From RGIG5270 sp045538635 (GTDB lineage: Bacteria > Verrucomicrobiota > Lentisphaeria > Victivallales > Victivallaceae): DNA of 64,000 nt. Under the pieces are notes generated by a model, which was not told the origin of the DNA, did no database searches, and saw nothing but the letters and a program-made list of their open reading frames with translations. The position numbers and the translations under genes are program-made. Position 1 is the stretch's first letter; every line of letters starts with the position of its first letter. The stretch covers positions 6,143 through 70,142 of the forward strand of contig JAZSRU010000093.1 in assembly GCA_045538635.1 (NCBI GenBank), read 5' to 3'. Below, in pieces: positions 1 to 8,675 of the stretch.

Positions 1-909
1 CGCTTTTACACTTTGCAGCAGCGTATCAGCTGCCTCCAAAGCCACAGTATTGAACTTGTAATTATTCAAAAACATCCATGCCGCAAACAATCTGTCTTCG
101 CTGCTGCCGAGATTACGCTTTTCAAAATCTCTTCCAACTTCAGCTCCGCGCCCTGCCAGAAACGGATAACGCGCCCCCATATCTATTTGCAGCAGATAAA
201 AATTCTTTTCCTGCGGATACTTCTTTTTAAACTCCTCAAGAAATGCCCATGCATCTTCTGCACGGTTTGTATTTTCAAACGCAAACAGGCGCATCCGCAA
301 ACAGCTCAAATTCCCCGGATCAATTGCCATTATTTCACGCGCGGCACGATCGAGCTGATATTCACTGCCGATACGCATTGCATTCTGCATTTCCGCCAGA
401 TAACGGCTGATACGACGGTTTTTTTCCACATCATACGATCCATTTTCAAATCTGTCCAGCATACCGGGCAAATCGATCAACTCTCCGCACCATATTATCT
501 TATTTTCGTAATTTATGACAAATGCATACGGAAAAATAATATTTCTTTCCATATATGCCGCCAGCCCGCGGCGATCATACAACAGCGGATACTTGAAATC
601 CGGATGCTCTTTCATAAATGCAAATATTTCATCTTCCGCAGAAGCCGCCAAACCAACTGAAATCCCTTTGCGTCCGGCAACACCATCCAGCAGAATTTCA
701 TTGCGCTTGAAATCTTCTCCGAGCAAATTTATAAAAACCAGAACTTTCAACTTCTTCTGATTCTTTGCATCAACCACATAAAAACGGGATTTGAAAACTT
801 TTCTGTTATAATATTTCGTCTTCAACTCCAATGCTTCATCCCCAATCCCCAATGCCGAAATATCAAACATCATCAACATCACAAACATCACAAATAAAAT
901 TCTTGCCAT
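1..909 (-). CDS. Secreted redoxin-fold protein, truncated by the window edge
   Basis: The reading frame is open from an ATG at 909 down to base 1 (303 codons), so the C-terminus lies outside the window. The start has a good ribosome site (AAGGAG, 7 bases upstream). The first 20 residues are hydrophobic (MARILFVMFVMLMMF) and look like a signal peptide, so the protein is probably exported. Residues about 50-165 resemble an AhpC/TlpA-type thioredoxin fold, with a typical FPYAFVIN strand followed by KIIWCG, but no CxxC pair is visible, so redox activity is doubtful. Residues 170-303 are helical and may be TPR-like. It lies 35 bases downstream of rodA on the same strand and could be co-transcribed with it. 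The fold call is from pattern, not a search. Confidence 0.6.
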   Translation of the reverse strand, partial: MARILFVMFVMLMMFDISALGIGDEALELKTKYYNRKVFKSRFYVVDAKNQKKLKVLVFINLLGEDFKRNEILLDGVAGRKGISVGLAASAEDEIFAFMKEHPDFKYPLLYDRRGLAAYMERNIIFPYAFVINYENKIIWCGELIDLPGMLDRFENGSYDVEKNRRISRYLAEMQNAMRIGSEYQLDRAAREIMAIDPGNLSCLRMRLFAFENTNRAEDAWAFLEEFKKKYPQEKNFYLLQIDMGARYPFLAGRGAEVGRDFEKRNLGSSEDRLFAAWMFLNNYKFNTVALEAADTLLQSVKA

Positions 910-944
910 TTGTTTTCTCCTTTATTACATATAGCGACAAATTA

Positions 945-2114
945 TCATTCAGTACCACTTTTCCGGTTGCGCCAGACCGATTGAACTATTCCCGACGCCA
1001 TACTTCCAACCACCAGAAATGAGCCGCCGTAACTCACAAACGGCAAAACCAATCCGGTAACCGGAGCAATTCCGACATTTACACCGATATTTATGAATAT
1101 CTGAGTAAAAAACAAAGCCGCTATCCCCAATGCCAGATAACAGCTGAATTTATTATCTGCCGCGTATGCCGTCAGCAATATCCGCAAACAGAAAATCAGA
1201 AACACACACAAAACTCCGAAACTTTTAAAAAATCCCCATTCTTCTGCAATCACCGAAAAAATAAAATCGTTATTCGCGGCAGACTGCGGCAGATAGCCGA
1301 GCGCATGCTGCGTTCCCTTGCCCAGCCCTTTGCCCCACAAGCCGCCGGAACCGACCGCAAGCTCACTCTGACGCTGTTGATAAGTCATTCCGCTCGGCGC
1401 ATCTTCCGGATTCAAAAAAGCCATGATTCGCGCACGGTGATATGAACGCAGCAAGGGTTTCACCTCAAAATATTCATTTGCCGCCAGCAATCCAATAAGC
1501 ATAATCCCACCGCCAAGCAATGAAAATATCCATTTGCGGTTCAATCCTGCCGCAAACAGCATGGCTCCGCTGCACGGGAGCAGCAGCAAAGCACTGCCGA
1601 GATCCGGCTCCACAAAAATAAGCACAAACGGCAGCAGTATCAACCCCAACACCATAAACAATGTGGAAACTCTGTTCACATCAAATTTGGGATAACTCAA
1701 CAATTTGGCAATAATCACAATCAAAGACAGTTTGGTAAGTTCAGATGGCTGAAAATTAAAAAATCCCAGATCAAGCCATCTCTTCGCACCGGAAATTTTC
1801 GTGCCGAATATCAATACCAGAACCAGCAACAGCAATGATACAATAAAAAAAGGCTCTGCAACAACCTCCCAGAATTTCGCATCCACATGACTGAAAATCA
1901 GATAAACCGGCAATGATACGCCCACCCAGAACAACTGACGCCGGAAAAAAAATTCATTCCCCGACTGGACTCCGGTACTGTAAATAAACAACAAGCCTAT
2001 CCCGAGAAGAAATATCAAACAACCTAACTGCCAAAAATCAAAAGAACCGAAATACTTCGCTGCTTTTGATTCTTCTTTGCGATATGTTGTCCAATTTGCC
2101 TGTATTTTTCGCAC
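945..2114 (-). CDS. rodA: Rod shape-determining protein RodA (SEDS peptidoglycan polymerase)
   Basis: Integral membrane SEDS-family glycosyltransferase that polymerises lipid II during side-wall growth, working with a class B PBP. The 389 residues are mostly hydrophobic, about ten membrane segments. Family signatures are visible: GAKRWLDLG followed by QPSELTK near the middle, RQSELAVGSGGLWGKGLGKG in the large periplasmic loop, and NNDFIFSVIAEEWG. The length is normal for RodA. The start is GTG at 2114, preceded by GGAG at 7 bases. RodA fits better than FtsW because the loop carries the 'GSGG..GKG' pattern without division-gene neighbours. Upstream on the same strand is purA, separated by a terminator, so rodA probably has its own promoter, which I could not place. 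Confidence 0.9.
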   Translation of the reverse strand: MRKIQANWTTYRKEESKAAKYFGSFDFWQLGCLIFLLGIGLLFIYSTGVQSGNEFFFRRQLFWVGVSLPVYLIFSHVDAKFWEVVAEPFFIVSLLLLVLVLIFGTKISGAKRWLDLGFFNFQPSELTKLSLIVIIAKLLSYPKFDVNRVSTLFMVLGLILLPFVLIFVEPDLGSALLLLPCSGAMLFAAGLNRKWIFSLLGGGIMLIGLLAANEYFEVKPLLRSYHRARIMAFLNPEDAPSGMTYQQRQSELAVGSGGLWGKGLGKGTQHALGYLPQSAANNDFIFSVIAEEWGFFKSFGVLCVFLIFCLRILLTAYAADNKFSCYLALGIAALFFTQIFINIGVNVGIAPVTGLVLPFVSYGGSFLVVGSMASGIVQSVWRNRKSGTE

Positions 2115-2131
2115 AGCAATTCTCCAGGGAT

Positions 2132-2170
2132 AAAAAAAGCGGACAGAGCATCAAAAATACGCCCGTCCGC
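2132..2170 (-). terminator. Rho-independent terminator after purA
   Basis: On the minus strand GCGGAC (2170-2165) pairs with GTCCGC (2144-2139) across a 20-base loop and is followed by a run of seven T. It sits between the purA stop and the rodA start and would separate the two transcripts. Confidence 0.65.
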
Positions 2171-2194
2171 CTCAAATTTTTACAAAATCACATT

Positions 2195-3463
2195 TCAAAC
2201 CAGAAATGTCTGATCACGGCGGGGACCGACAGAAACGATTGCAACCTCAGCTTCAACCAATTCAGCAATGCGGTTGAGGTATTTCTGCGCATTTTCCGGC
2301 AATTCTGCAAATGTGCGGGCTTCTGCAGTGCTGCAGCACCAGCCGGGATGTTTCTCATAAACCGGTTTTACACGTGCAAGATCTGCTGCGCTGGTCGGCA
2401 TTTCATTGATGATTTTGCCGTCAAGCTCATATGCAGTACAAATGCAGACAGTTTCCAATGTATCCAGAACATCAAGTTTGGTAATAGCAAGTTTATTGAC
2501 GCCGTTGATCATGCAGGAATATGCAGAAATAACAGCATCGAACCAGCCGCAGCGGCGGGGACGGCCGGTAGTTGCACCGAATTCGCGTCCGATTCTGCGG
2601 AGTTCCTCGCCGTCAGCGTCAAACAGTTCTGTCGGGAAAGGTCCTTCGCCGACGCGTGTGGTATAAGCTTTCATTACGCCCCAGACAGTATCAATATAAC
2701 GCGGAGCGATACCGCTGCCGGTGCATGCACCGCCGGAAATAGTATTACTGCTGGTCACAAAAGGATATGTTCCGTGGTCAATATCCAGCAATGCCCCCTG
2801 TGCGCCTTCAAAAAGAACATTTTTACCTGCTTTGGCGGCTTTGTTTACAGAAAGAACGGTATCAGTAACATAGGGAGCAAGATAAATTGCAGCTTCTTTG
2901 ACTTTTGCCCATTCAGCATCGACATCAAGAGTATCGACACCGGCGGCGGCAAAGCGTTTATTGTATTTTTCACACTGGGTACGGAAAAGTTCTTCCAGCA
3001 ATGCAAGATCACGGAGTGCGCCGCCGCGGATACCGCAACGACCGGCCTTGTCTTCATAAGCAGGACCGATACCGCGTCCTGTAGTACCGATTTTTGCCTT
3101 GCCTGCAGCCAGTTCTTTCATTTTATCACAAGCTTTGTGGTATGCAAAAATAAGATGAGCCTTATCGCTCAACTCGATAGTAGAGATATCAATTCCGCGT
3201 TCCTTGAGAGCAACCATTTCCTCCATCAAACCGATGGGATCCACCACCAGACCGTTGCCGATGACACAACGGACACCGGGACGGAAAATGCCGGAGGGAA
3301 CGAGATGAAGAACATATTTTTCATCACCGATCTCAACAGTATGACCGGCATTGTTGCCGCCCTGAAAACGGACGACCATATCGACATCACGAGTTAAAAC
3401 ATCGATGAGTTTACCTTTGCCCTCATCGCCCCATTGTGTACCGACCAGAATATCTACAGACAT
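2195..3463 (-). CDS. purA: Adenylosuccinate synthetase
   Basis: Cytoplasmic GTP-dependent enzyme that joins IMP and aspartate, the first committed step to AMP. The 422 residues are the usual length. The N-terminal P-loop region VGTQWGDEGKGKLID holds the catalytic Asp and is followed by NNAGHTV with the catalytic His. Further family blocks are GTTGRGIGPAYEDK, FEGAQGALLDIDHGTYPFVTSS and the C-terminal TTGRPRRCGWFD. Start is ATG at 3463. It appears monocistronic, with a promoter upstream (3509-3536) and a terminator downstream. Confidence 0.97.
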   Translation of the reverse strand: MSVDILVGTQWGDEGKGKLIDVLTRDVDMVVRFQGGNNAGHTVEIGDEKYVLHLVPSGIFRPGVRCVIGNGLVVDPIGLMEEMVALKERGIDISTIELSDKAHLIFAYHKACDKMKELAAGKAKIGTTGRGIGPAYEDKAGRCGIRGGALRDLALLEELFRTQCEKYNKRFAAAGVDTLDVDAEWAKVKEAAIYLAPYVTDTVLSVNKAAKAGKNVLFEGAQGALLDIDHGTYPFVTSSNTISGGACTGSGIAPRYIDTVWGVMKAYTTRVGEGPFPTELFDADGEELRRIGREFGATTGRPRRCGWFDAVISAYSCMINGVNKLAITKLDVLDTLETVCICTAYELDGKIINEMPTSAADLARVKPVYEKHPGWCCSTAEARTFAELPENAQKYLNRIAELVEAEVAIVSVGPRRDQTFLV

Positions 3464-3508
3464 TTTTCAATTCCTTATTTTAAGAACTTATTTTTACACA
3501 CTTGAGTT

Positions 3509-3536
3509 AATTTACACCCTAACGTTAAAATTTCAA
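3509..3536 (-). promoter_or_regulatory. Promoter of purA
   Basis: Read on the minus strand: TTGAAA (3536-3531), 16-base spacer, TATA-like TAAATT (3514-3509), about 45 bases before the purA ATG. Assigned by consensus only. Confidence 0.45.
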
Positions 3537-3603
3537 GAGCAAAGAGTAAAATAAAATAAAATAAATAAAGTGACTGCAAAGACATCATCTGTTGAAATTT
3601 TCT

Positions 3604-4224
3604 TCAAAATCCCAGCTTTTCAACGATATGATCAGGGGTGAAAAATGATGAATTTTCAAAAGTCAGGATTCTGACCCAATCATCTTCACGGGAAATTGTG
3701 ATCATTTCTGCATTCTGAACTAATTTTCTGAATATTGATGATTTTTCAGGATTGAGAGATTTCTCTGTTTTAAAATAATCACAGTCAATGTCAAGAATGT
3801 AATTTTCTGTTGGAAAATGCAACACAAACTGCTCAAGAAAACAGTCCTCCACCGCCATATCGGAATAGTGTTGGAAGCGTTCTGAATTCAACGGTTCATC
3901 CTCCGCGAAATCACCATTATACAAAACCGTCAACCACGCAGGACACTCCGTCACAACCGGAGTATGGGAAATGATGACTGCTTTTGAAATAATATTGTAC
4001 TTCAAAGCATAATCAAAATGTTCATCATGCTGCAATCTGGAGATATCTTTTTCCAGATCCGTCCCTGCATCAGCAGGAAAACCATTATTTGCCGAATAAC
4101 GCAAAAAAGCCGGCAGAATATCCAAATGGTGATCAAAACTTATTACTGCCGGGCATTTGGCTCGCAGAATGTTCCACGAACGCAAAACATGATGATGCAG
4201 ATCGTGTATTCTGATATCCTTCAT
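3604..4224 (-). CDS. UPF0489 (arginase-fold, peptide-arginase-like) protein
   Basis: About 206 residues. The sequence shows a metal-site-like ISFDHHLDIL near residue 30, ISHTPVV near 90, LDIDCDYF near 145 and MITISREDDWVRIL near 180, the arrangement of the UPF0489 family, which is related to ureohydrolases (arginase fold, two-metal site). One bacterial member of that family is known as a peptide arginase that turns Arg to ornithine in a ribosomal peptide, but no RiPP precursor is obvious here. It is the last gene of a minus-strand series metY, lipoprotein, UPF0489. An ATG at 4224 is chosen; a GTG two codons upstream (4230) directly abuts the previous stop. No good ribosome site is seen for either, so coupling to the upstream gene is likely. 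Substrate unknown. Confidence 0.6.
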   Translation of the reverse strand: MKDIRIHDLHHHVLRSWNILRAKCPAVISFDHHLDILPAFLRYSANNGFPADAGTDLEKDISRLQHDEHFDYALKYNIISKAVIISHTPVVTECPAWLTVLYNGDFAEDEPLNSERFQHYSDMAVEDCFLEQFVLHFPTENYILDIDCDYFKTEKSLNPEKSSIFRKLVQNAEMITISREDDWVRILTFENSSFFTPDHIVEKLGF

Positions 4225-4230
4225 ATACAC

Positions 4231-5100
4231 TTACTTGTCAAACACACGGCGCAATCTGCGGCTTTTCTGGTCTTTGCCGAAACGGTCCATGCGGTCACGC
4301 AATTTGTTTTCAGTAAATATCGGCGGCAGAAATTCACTGTCCGGAATATCAACATTGAGTTTATAGTCAAAAACCGTAGTTGTGCTTTCAATACCGTCAC
4401 TGACTGCAGTCGTTTTCTGGGGTATCATGACATTATCCATCAACTCATAAACATCAATAAAGCAATCATAACTGAAAGTCTGTTTTTTATTTTTGACAAC
4501 AAGTGTCAAATCAGCATCTATACGGCGCGGACGGAAATCTTCTGCACTGACATAGATCGCAATGGTATTACCGCTGTCCTGTTCCCCGCAGACAATTTTG
4601 TAATAATCCACGGGTTTTTCAGACGATTCTTCCTGCACTCTGCAGCGGAAAACTTCAACTTTTTTGAAAATCTGACTGTATTTTTCAGTAGGAACAGTCA
4701 GTTTATGGAGCATATTCAAACGGATGAGATCGGCTCCGGTGATCTCTTTGACCTTTTTCTCATTGTAATCGACCTGCCACGCACTTCCGGAATTATAAAT
4801 GACCGCAGCAACAGGCTGATTGTTTTCAAAAGTCGTAAGTTTAAGAAAATTCGGCTTTTTGTACTTGAGATCGATCTGATAAATCGCATCCGTGAATAAT
4901 CCTGCAATTTTAAGCATTTCACGCTGAACATATGAATCAGCTTTCCGGAAAGCGCCTTCCGGGTCCATGGCTTTTTCCATTTTTTCTTCAAGCTGATTTA
5001 TAGTCAAATCACTCGGCTCCAGCGTTTCAACAACGGCACAGCCGCACAGAAAAACTGCACAGAAAACAGAAAAAATCACAGACTTAAAATGCTTTTTCAT
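4231..5100 (-). CDS. Outer-membrane-type lipoprotein with LolA-like fold
   Basis: A signal peptide with lipobox LCGC at residues 15-18 predicts a lipid-anchored periplasmic protein of 289 residues. The body has alternating beta strands in which 'YKKPNFLKLTTFENNQPVAAVIYN' type blocks resemble LolA/LolB or outer-membrane lipoprotein-sorting-like proteins. The closest look-alike in the window is the gene at 22067. The C-terminus is basic (KDQKSRRLRR). The start is the ATG at 5100, with GGAG 6 bases upstream; an ATG four codons earlier (5112) overlaps the metY stop but has no ribosome site. Tight spacing to metY and to the next gene suggests one transcript. The ligand is not predictable. Confidence 0.6.
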   Translation of the reverse strand: MKKHFKSVIFSVFCAVFLCGCAVVETLEPSDLTINQLEEKMEKAMDPEGAFRKADSYVQREMLKIAGLFTDAIYQIDLKYKKPNFLKLTTFENNQPVAAVIYNSGSAWQVDYNEKKVKEITGADLIRLNMLHKLTVPTEKYSQIFKKVEVFRCRVQEESSEKPVDYYKIVCGEQDSGNTIAIYVSAEDFRPRRIDADLTLVVKNKKQTFSYDCFIDVYELMDNVMIPQKTTAVSDGIESTTTVFDYKLNVDIPDSEFLPPIFTENKLRDRMDRFGKDQKSRRLRRVFDK

Positions 5101-5111
5101 AAGATTCTCCA

Positions 5112-6383
5112 TTATGCCTGATTCAATGCCTGATCGAAATCAGCAATAATATCATCAATATCTTCAATACCGACAGAAACACGAATAAGTTCAGGTGAAA
5201 TACCGGCAGCGACAAGTTCGCTGTCGCTGAGCTGACGGTGAGTCATACTTGCAGGATGCAGCACTCCGGTACGGACATCAGCGACATGTACAACAATTGC
5301 TACAAGCTTCAGTGAATCCATAACTTTCTCTCCTGCTGCTTTGCCGCCTTTGGCGCCGAAGCAGAGGACTCCGGATGCACCCCTGAGATATTTTTTTGCC
5401 AGATCATATCCCTCATCTCCCGGCAATCCCGGATATTTCACCCATGCAACCTTGGGATGATTCTGCAGAAATTCTGCAAGTTTCTGTGCATTTTCGCAAT
5501 GACGGTCCATGCGGACATGCAGAGTTTCAAGGCCGAGATTTGACAGAAATGCATTGAACGGCATCATCGGAACGCCCATATCGCGGACATACTGTGCACG
5601 CATTTTGACAGAATATGGAAATTCGGGAAAATCTTTTATATAGGTCAAACCATGGTAGCTTTCATCAGGTTCGCAAAGTCCGGGGAACTTGCCGTTATCC
5701 CAATTAAAGCCGCCCTTCTCAATAACAATACCGCCAACGCTGGTCGCATGACCGTCAATGTACTTGGTAGTTGAATGAGTTACGATATCTGCACCGAAAT
5801 CAAACGGATTGCAGAGATACGGAGTCGGGAAGGTATTATCGACAATGAGCGGAATTCCATTGGCATGGGCGACATCGGCGAGCAGTTCAAAATCAGCGAC
5901 CACCAATGCCGGATTGGCAAGAGATTCAGCAAAAATCGCTTTTGTATTGGGACGGACAAGTTTTGCCAGTTCTTCGCGGGTGATATCCTGCGCAAAAAAT
6001 TCGACTTCCACACCGTATTTTTTGAGAGTGTTGGCAAAAAGTGATACAGTACCGCCATACAAACCGGCATTAGCCAGCACATGATCGCCGCATTGGGCAA
6101 TATTGAGAATCGCAAAAGCATTGGCAGCCTGACCGGCGCTGAATGCGACTGCGGCAACTCCTTTCTCAAGAGCCGCCATCTTCTTTTCAAAAGCATCGAC
6201 CGTGGGATTGGCAAGGCGGGTATAGAAAAAACCTTCACGCTTGAGATCGAAAAGTTCTGCGACACTCTGAGCGTTGTCATACTTGTAGGTTGTGCTTTGA
6301 ACGATAGGCATTATACGCGGATCTCCGTCATTGGGAGTATATCCGCACTGAATAGTTTTGGTTGCAAATTTCCAGTCTGACAT
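5112..6383 (-). CDS. metY: O-acetylhomoserine sulfhydrylase (PLP enzyme)
   Basis: Cytoplasmic Cys/Met-metabolism PLP enzyme that makes homocysteine from O-acetylhomoserine and sulfide. The 423 residues are typical of MetY. Visible family signatures are the N-terminal FATKTIQCGYTPNDGDPR, FFYTRLANPT, the cofactor aspartate in VDNTFPTPYL and the PLP lysine K207 in THSTTKYIDGH. The C-terminal RTGVLHPASMTHRQL, then LIRVSVGIEDIDDI, also fit. The long form with the insertion after the PLP lysine separates it from MetB/MetC. It leads the operon with the two genes downstream. A promoter lies at 6424-6451. Confidence 0.92.
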   Translation of the reverse strand: MSDWKFATKTIQCGYTPNDGDPRIMPIVQSTTYKYDNAQSVAELFDLKREGFFYTRLANPTVDAFEKKMAALEKGVAAVAFSAGQAANAFAILNIAQCGDHVLANAGLYGGTVSLFANTLKKYGVEVEFFAQDITREELAKLVRPNTKAIFAESLANPALVVADFELLADVAHANGIPLIVDNTFPTPYLCNPFDFGADIVTHSTTKYIDGHATSVGGIVIEKGGFNWDNGKFPGLCEPDESYHGLTYIKDFPEFPYSVKMRAQYVRDMGVPMMPFNAFLSNLGLETLHVRMDRHCENAQKLAEFLQNHPKVAWVKYPGLPGDEGYDLAKKYLRGASGVLCFGAKGGKAAGEKVMDSLKLVAIVVHVADVRTGVLHPASMTHRQLSDSELVAAGISPELIRVSVGIEDIDDIIADFDQALNQA

Positions 6384-6423
6384 TTTAAATATCCTTATTG
6401 TTGATTTCAGTTTGTTTTATGTA

Positions 6424-6451
6424 AATATAATACAAAAGTGCTTTTTTTCAA
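6424..6451 (-). promoter_or_regulatory. Promoter of the metY operon
   Basis: On the minus strand TTGAAA (6451-6446), 16-base spacer, TATATT (6429-6424), about 40 bases before the metY start. It is back to back with the ptsH promoter. Confidence 0.6.
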
Positions 6452-6472
6452 GGGACTTATTAAAAAAGCAGA

Positions 6473-6500
6473 TTGATTTTTCAAAAAAATGTGCTATATT
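6473..6500 (+). promoter_or_regulatory. Promoter of ptsH-ptsI
   Basis: TTGATT (6473-6478), 16-base spacer, TATATT (6495-6500), about 70 bases before the ptsH start. Same architecture as several other promoters in this window. Confidence 0.6.
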
Positions 6501-6571
6501 AAATAAATCTTTCACACCAGATGCTGTTTTCAGCTGCAACCCCGAAAAAATGGAAAGGCGATCCGAGCTTT

Positions 6572-6835
6572 ATGGAAAAAGAAGTGACTGTGGTAAATAC
6601 ACTCGGCCTGCACGCACGCCCCGCATCCATGATTGCAAAATGTGCTTCAAATTTCTCTTCCGAAATCATGATTGACAAATCAGGCGAGATTGCAAACGGC
6701 AAAAGCATCCTCGGGATAATGACTCTCGCCGCCGGCAAAGGAACAAAACTTGTCATTTCAGCAGACGGCGCAGATGCAGCTGAAGCATTGAACGCGGTGA
6801 CAGAACTTTTTGAATCAGGATTCGGCGAGGAATAA
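6572..6835 (+). CDS. ptsH: Phosphocarrier protein HPr
   Basis: Small cytoplasmic phosphocarrier of 87 residues. The active-site block is TLGLHARPAS, with the phosphorylated His at residue 14. A serine at residue 45 in NGKSILGIMTL sits where HPr kinase acts in organisms that have HprK, so regulatory phosphorylation is possible. The ATG at 6572 is chosen because the preceding 17 codons of open frame have no homology to HPr. It is followed 4 bases later by ptsI. No EII component is found in the window, so the sugar, if any, is unknown. Confidence 0.95.
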   Translation: MEKEVTVVNTLGLHARPASMIAKCASNFSSEIMIDKSGEIANGKSILGIMTLAAGKGTKLVISADGADAAEALNAVTELFESGFGEE

Positions 6836-6839
6836 CAAC

Positions 6840-8630
6840 ATGGCAGCACAGGAGAAGGTTTTTCAGGTAACTCCGATTTCTCCGGGCATTGCCATCGGCA
6901 AAACCATTCAAATCGGCAAAAAACACAATCAGGAATTCATCAAAGATCGCTATATCCCTGAAAATCAGGTACAAAGCGAAATTGATAAATTTCATTCAGT
7001 CCTCGAAAATACCAAAAATTCCGTCCGCGAACTCAAAGAAAAGTTGCAGAGCAGACTCTCCGGCTCAGAAGCAGCTATTTTTGATTCACATTTGATGATC
7101 CTCGAAGATATGGCTCTCATCAAAGATATTGAACGGCTCATCTCCACTCAGCTCAAAGCCGCAGAATCAGCCGTTTTTGAAGCATCCGAAAGATATGTCA
7201 AAGTCCTCGAAGAACTCTCCGACCCGTATCTCCGTGAACGCGCCGCCGATGTCCGGGATGTCCGCTCCAGAGTTCTCGAGCATTTCCACGAAAATGAAGA
7301 AAATTCCGGCAACGACACTCCGGTTGACCGCCGTATCGTACTCGCAGAAGAACTTACTCCGTCAGAAACCGCACATCTCTCTGCCGACCAGGTTCTCGGA
7401 TTTTCTGTCTGTACCGGCAGCCCCACCAGCCATACAGCAATTCTGGCGCGCTCAATGCGCATGCCGGCTGTTGTCGGAATGCCGCCGGAAATAATGCCGC
7501 TGGACCCGGAAACAGAAATAATTATCGACGGATATTCAGGTTTCCTGATTGTCAATCCTGATGAACGCACCCGCGAAGCATATCTTTTAAAGGCTCAGGA
7601 AGCCAGTAAATTTTATTCAAGTCTGCTGGAGGAAACTGAACTTCATGCCGAAACGCGTGACGGCTTTCTCGTTCAGATGGCTGGAAACATCGAAAAACTC
7701 GAAGATGTACAGGAACTCAAAAAATCCGGTGCAGAAGCAGTCGGACTTTTCCGCAGTGAAATCTCATTTCTGGCAACCCCTGAACCGCCGACCGAAGATG
7801 AACAATTTGAACTTTATAAACAGCTTTTGAGCAGCATGGACGGCAAAATGGTCGTGGTCCGCACTCTTGATATCGGCGGCGACAAACTCAATGACGGCAT
7901 TTTCCGCCATCAGGAACAAAATCCTTTTCTCGGACTCCGCGGTATCAGATTATGCCTGAAAGCAAAACAGGATCTCTTCCGTACACAACTCCGCGCATTG
8001 CTGCGTGCAGGCGTTTACGGCGATTTGAAAATAATGCTCCCGATGCTCACTTCCGTCCACGAAATCGTTCAGGTTCGCAGCATTATCGAAGATATCAAAA
8101 AAGATTTTATTAAAAACAAAATCAATTTCGCTCAAAAGATTTCAATCGGAGTTATGATCGAAACCCCCGCTGCAGCATTGCTGGTGGATCACATTGCGCC
8201 GCTGGTGGATTTTTTAAGCATAGGCACTAACGATCTGGTACAGTACACAATGGCAATCGACCGCAGCAACGATCTGGTGACATATCTGTATCAGCCGGCA
8301 AATCCGGCAATTCTCGAACTCATCGGCAGAACTGTTCTGGCCGCCAAAGAAAATAATATCTGGGTCAGCGTATGCGGTCAAATGGCATCAGATCCGATGT
8401 ACACGCCGCTTCTGCTCGGACTCGGAGTCAATGAATTAAGTATGGATGCAACATCTTTGAGCATTATCCGCCGCGTAATCCGCTCTCTCAAAATGAGTGA
8501 TGCAGAATTTCTCGCCTCCGAAGCTCTGAAATGCCGTTCAAGCGTGGATGTACGCAAAATGTCAATCGAACTCCTGCGCAAAAGCATTCCGGAGATCGCC
8601 GACATGATCATTATGGAAAATGAACGCTGA
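6840..8630 (+). CDS. ptsI: PEP-protein phosphotransferase (PTS Enzyme I)
   Basis: Transfers phosphate from phosphoenolpyruvate to HPr. It has 596 residues counting from the ATG at 6840, which has GAGGA about 9 bases upstream; the frame extends 10 codons further without a ribosome site. The phosphorylated His is about residue 198 in GSPTSHTAILARS. The TIM-barrel PEP site shows LFRSEISFL, GLRGIRLCL, MIETPAAALL and SIGTNDLVQYTMAIDR, and the catalytic Cys is about residue 512 in SVCGQMASDP. All key residues are present, so it should be active. It forms an operon with ptsH. Confidence 0.97.
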   Translation: MAAQEKVFQVTPISPGIAIGKTIQIGKKHNQEFIKDRYIPENQVQSEIDKFHSVLENTKNSVRELKEKLQSRLSGSEAAIFDSHLMILEDMALIKDIERLISTQLKAAESAVFEASERYVKVLEELSDPYLRERAADVRDVRSRVLEHFHENEENSGNDTPVDRRIVLAEELTPSETAHLSADQVLGFSVCTGSPTSHTAILARSMRMPAVVGMPPEIMPLDPETEIIIDGYSGFLIVNPDERTREAYLLKAQEASKFYSSLLEETELHAETRDGFLVQMAGNIEKLEDVQELKKSGAEAVGLFRSEISFLATPEPPTEDEQFELYKQLLSSMDGKMVVVRTLDIGGDKLNDGIFRHQEQNPFLGLRGIRLCLKAKQDLFRTQLRALLRAGVYGDLKIMLPMLTSVHEIVQVRSIIEDIKKDFIKNKINFAQKISIGVMIETPAAALLVDHIAPLVDFLSIGTNDLVQYTMAIDRSNDLVTYLYQPANPAILELIGRTVLAAKENNIWVSVCGQMASDPMYTPLLLGLGVNELSMDATSLSIIRRVIRSLKMSDAEFLASEALKCRSSVDVRKMSIELLRKSIPEIADMIIMENER

Positions 8631-8675
8631 ACTGAAAAAATATTTCCAGCTGTTTTCAAACCCGTTAAGACTCTT

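Noticed and set aside
13..660. Plus-strand frame of 215 codons at the left edge
   Set aside because: Shadow of the truncated redoxin gene on the minus strand, which has a signal peptide, a ribosome site and a family-like fold.
2066..3397. Long plus-strand open frame (443 codons) opposite purA
   Set aside because: It is the antisense shadow of purA; its composition (many Cys, Phe, Ser) is not protein-like and it has no ribosome site.
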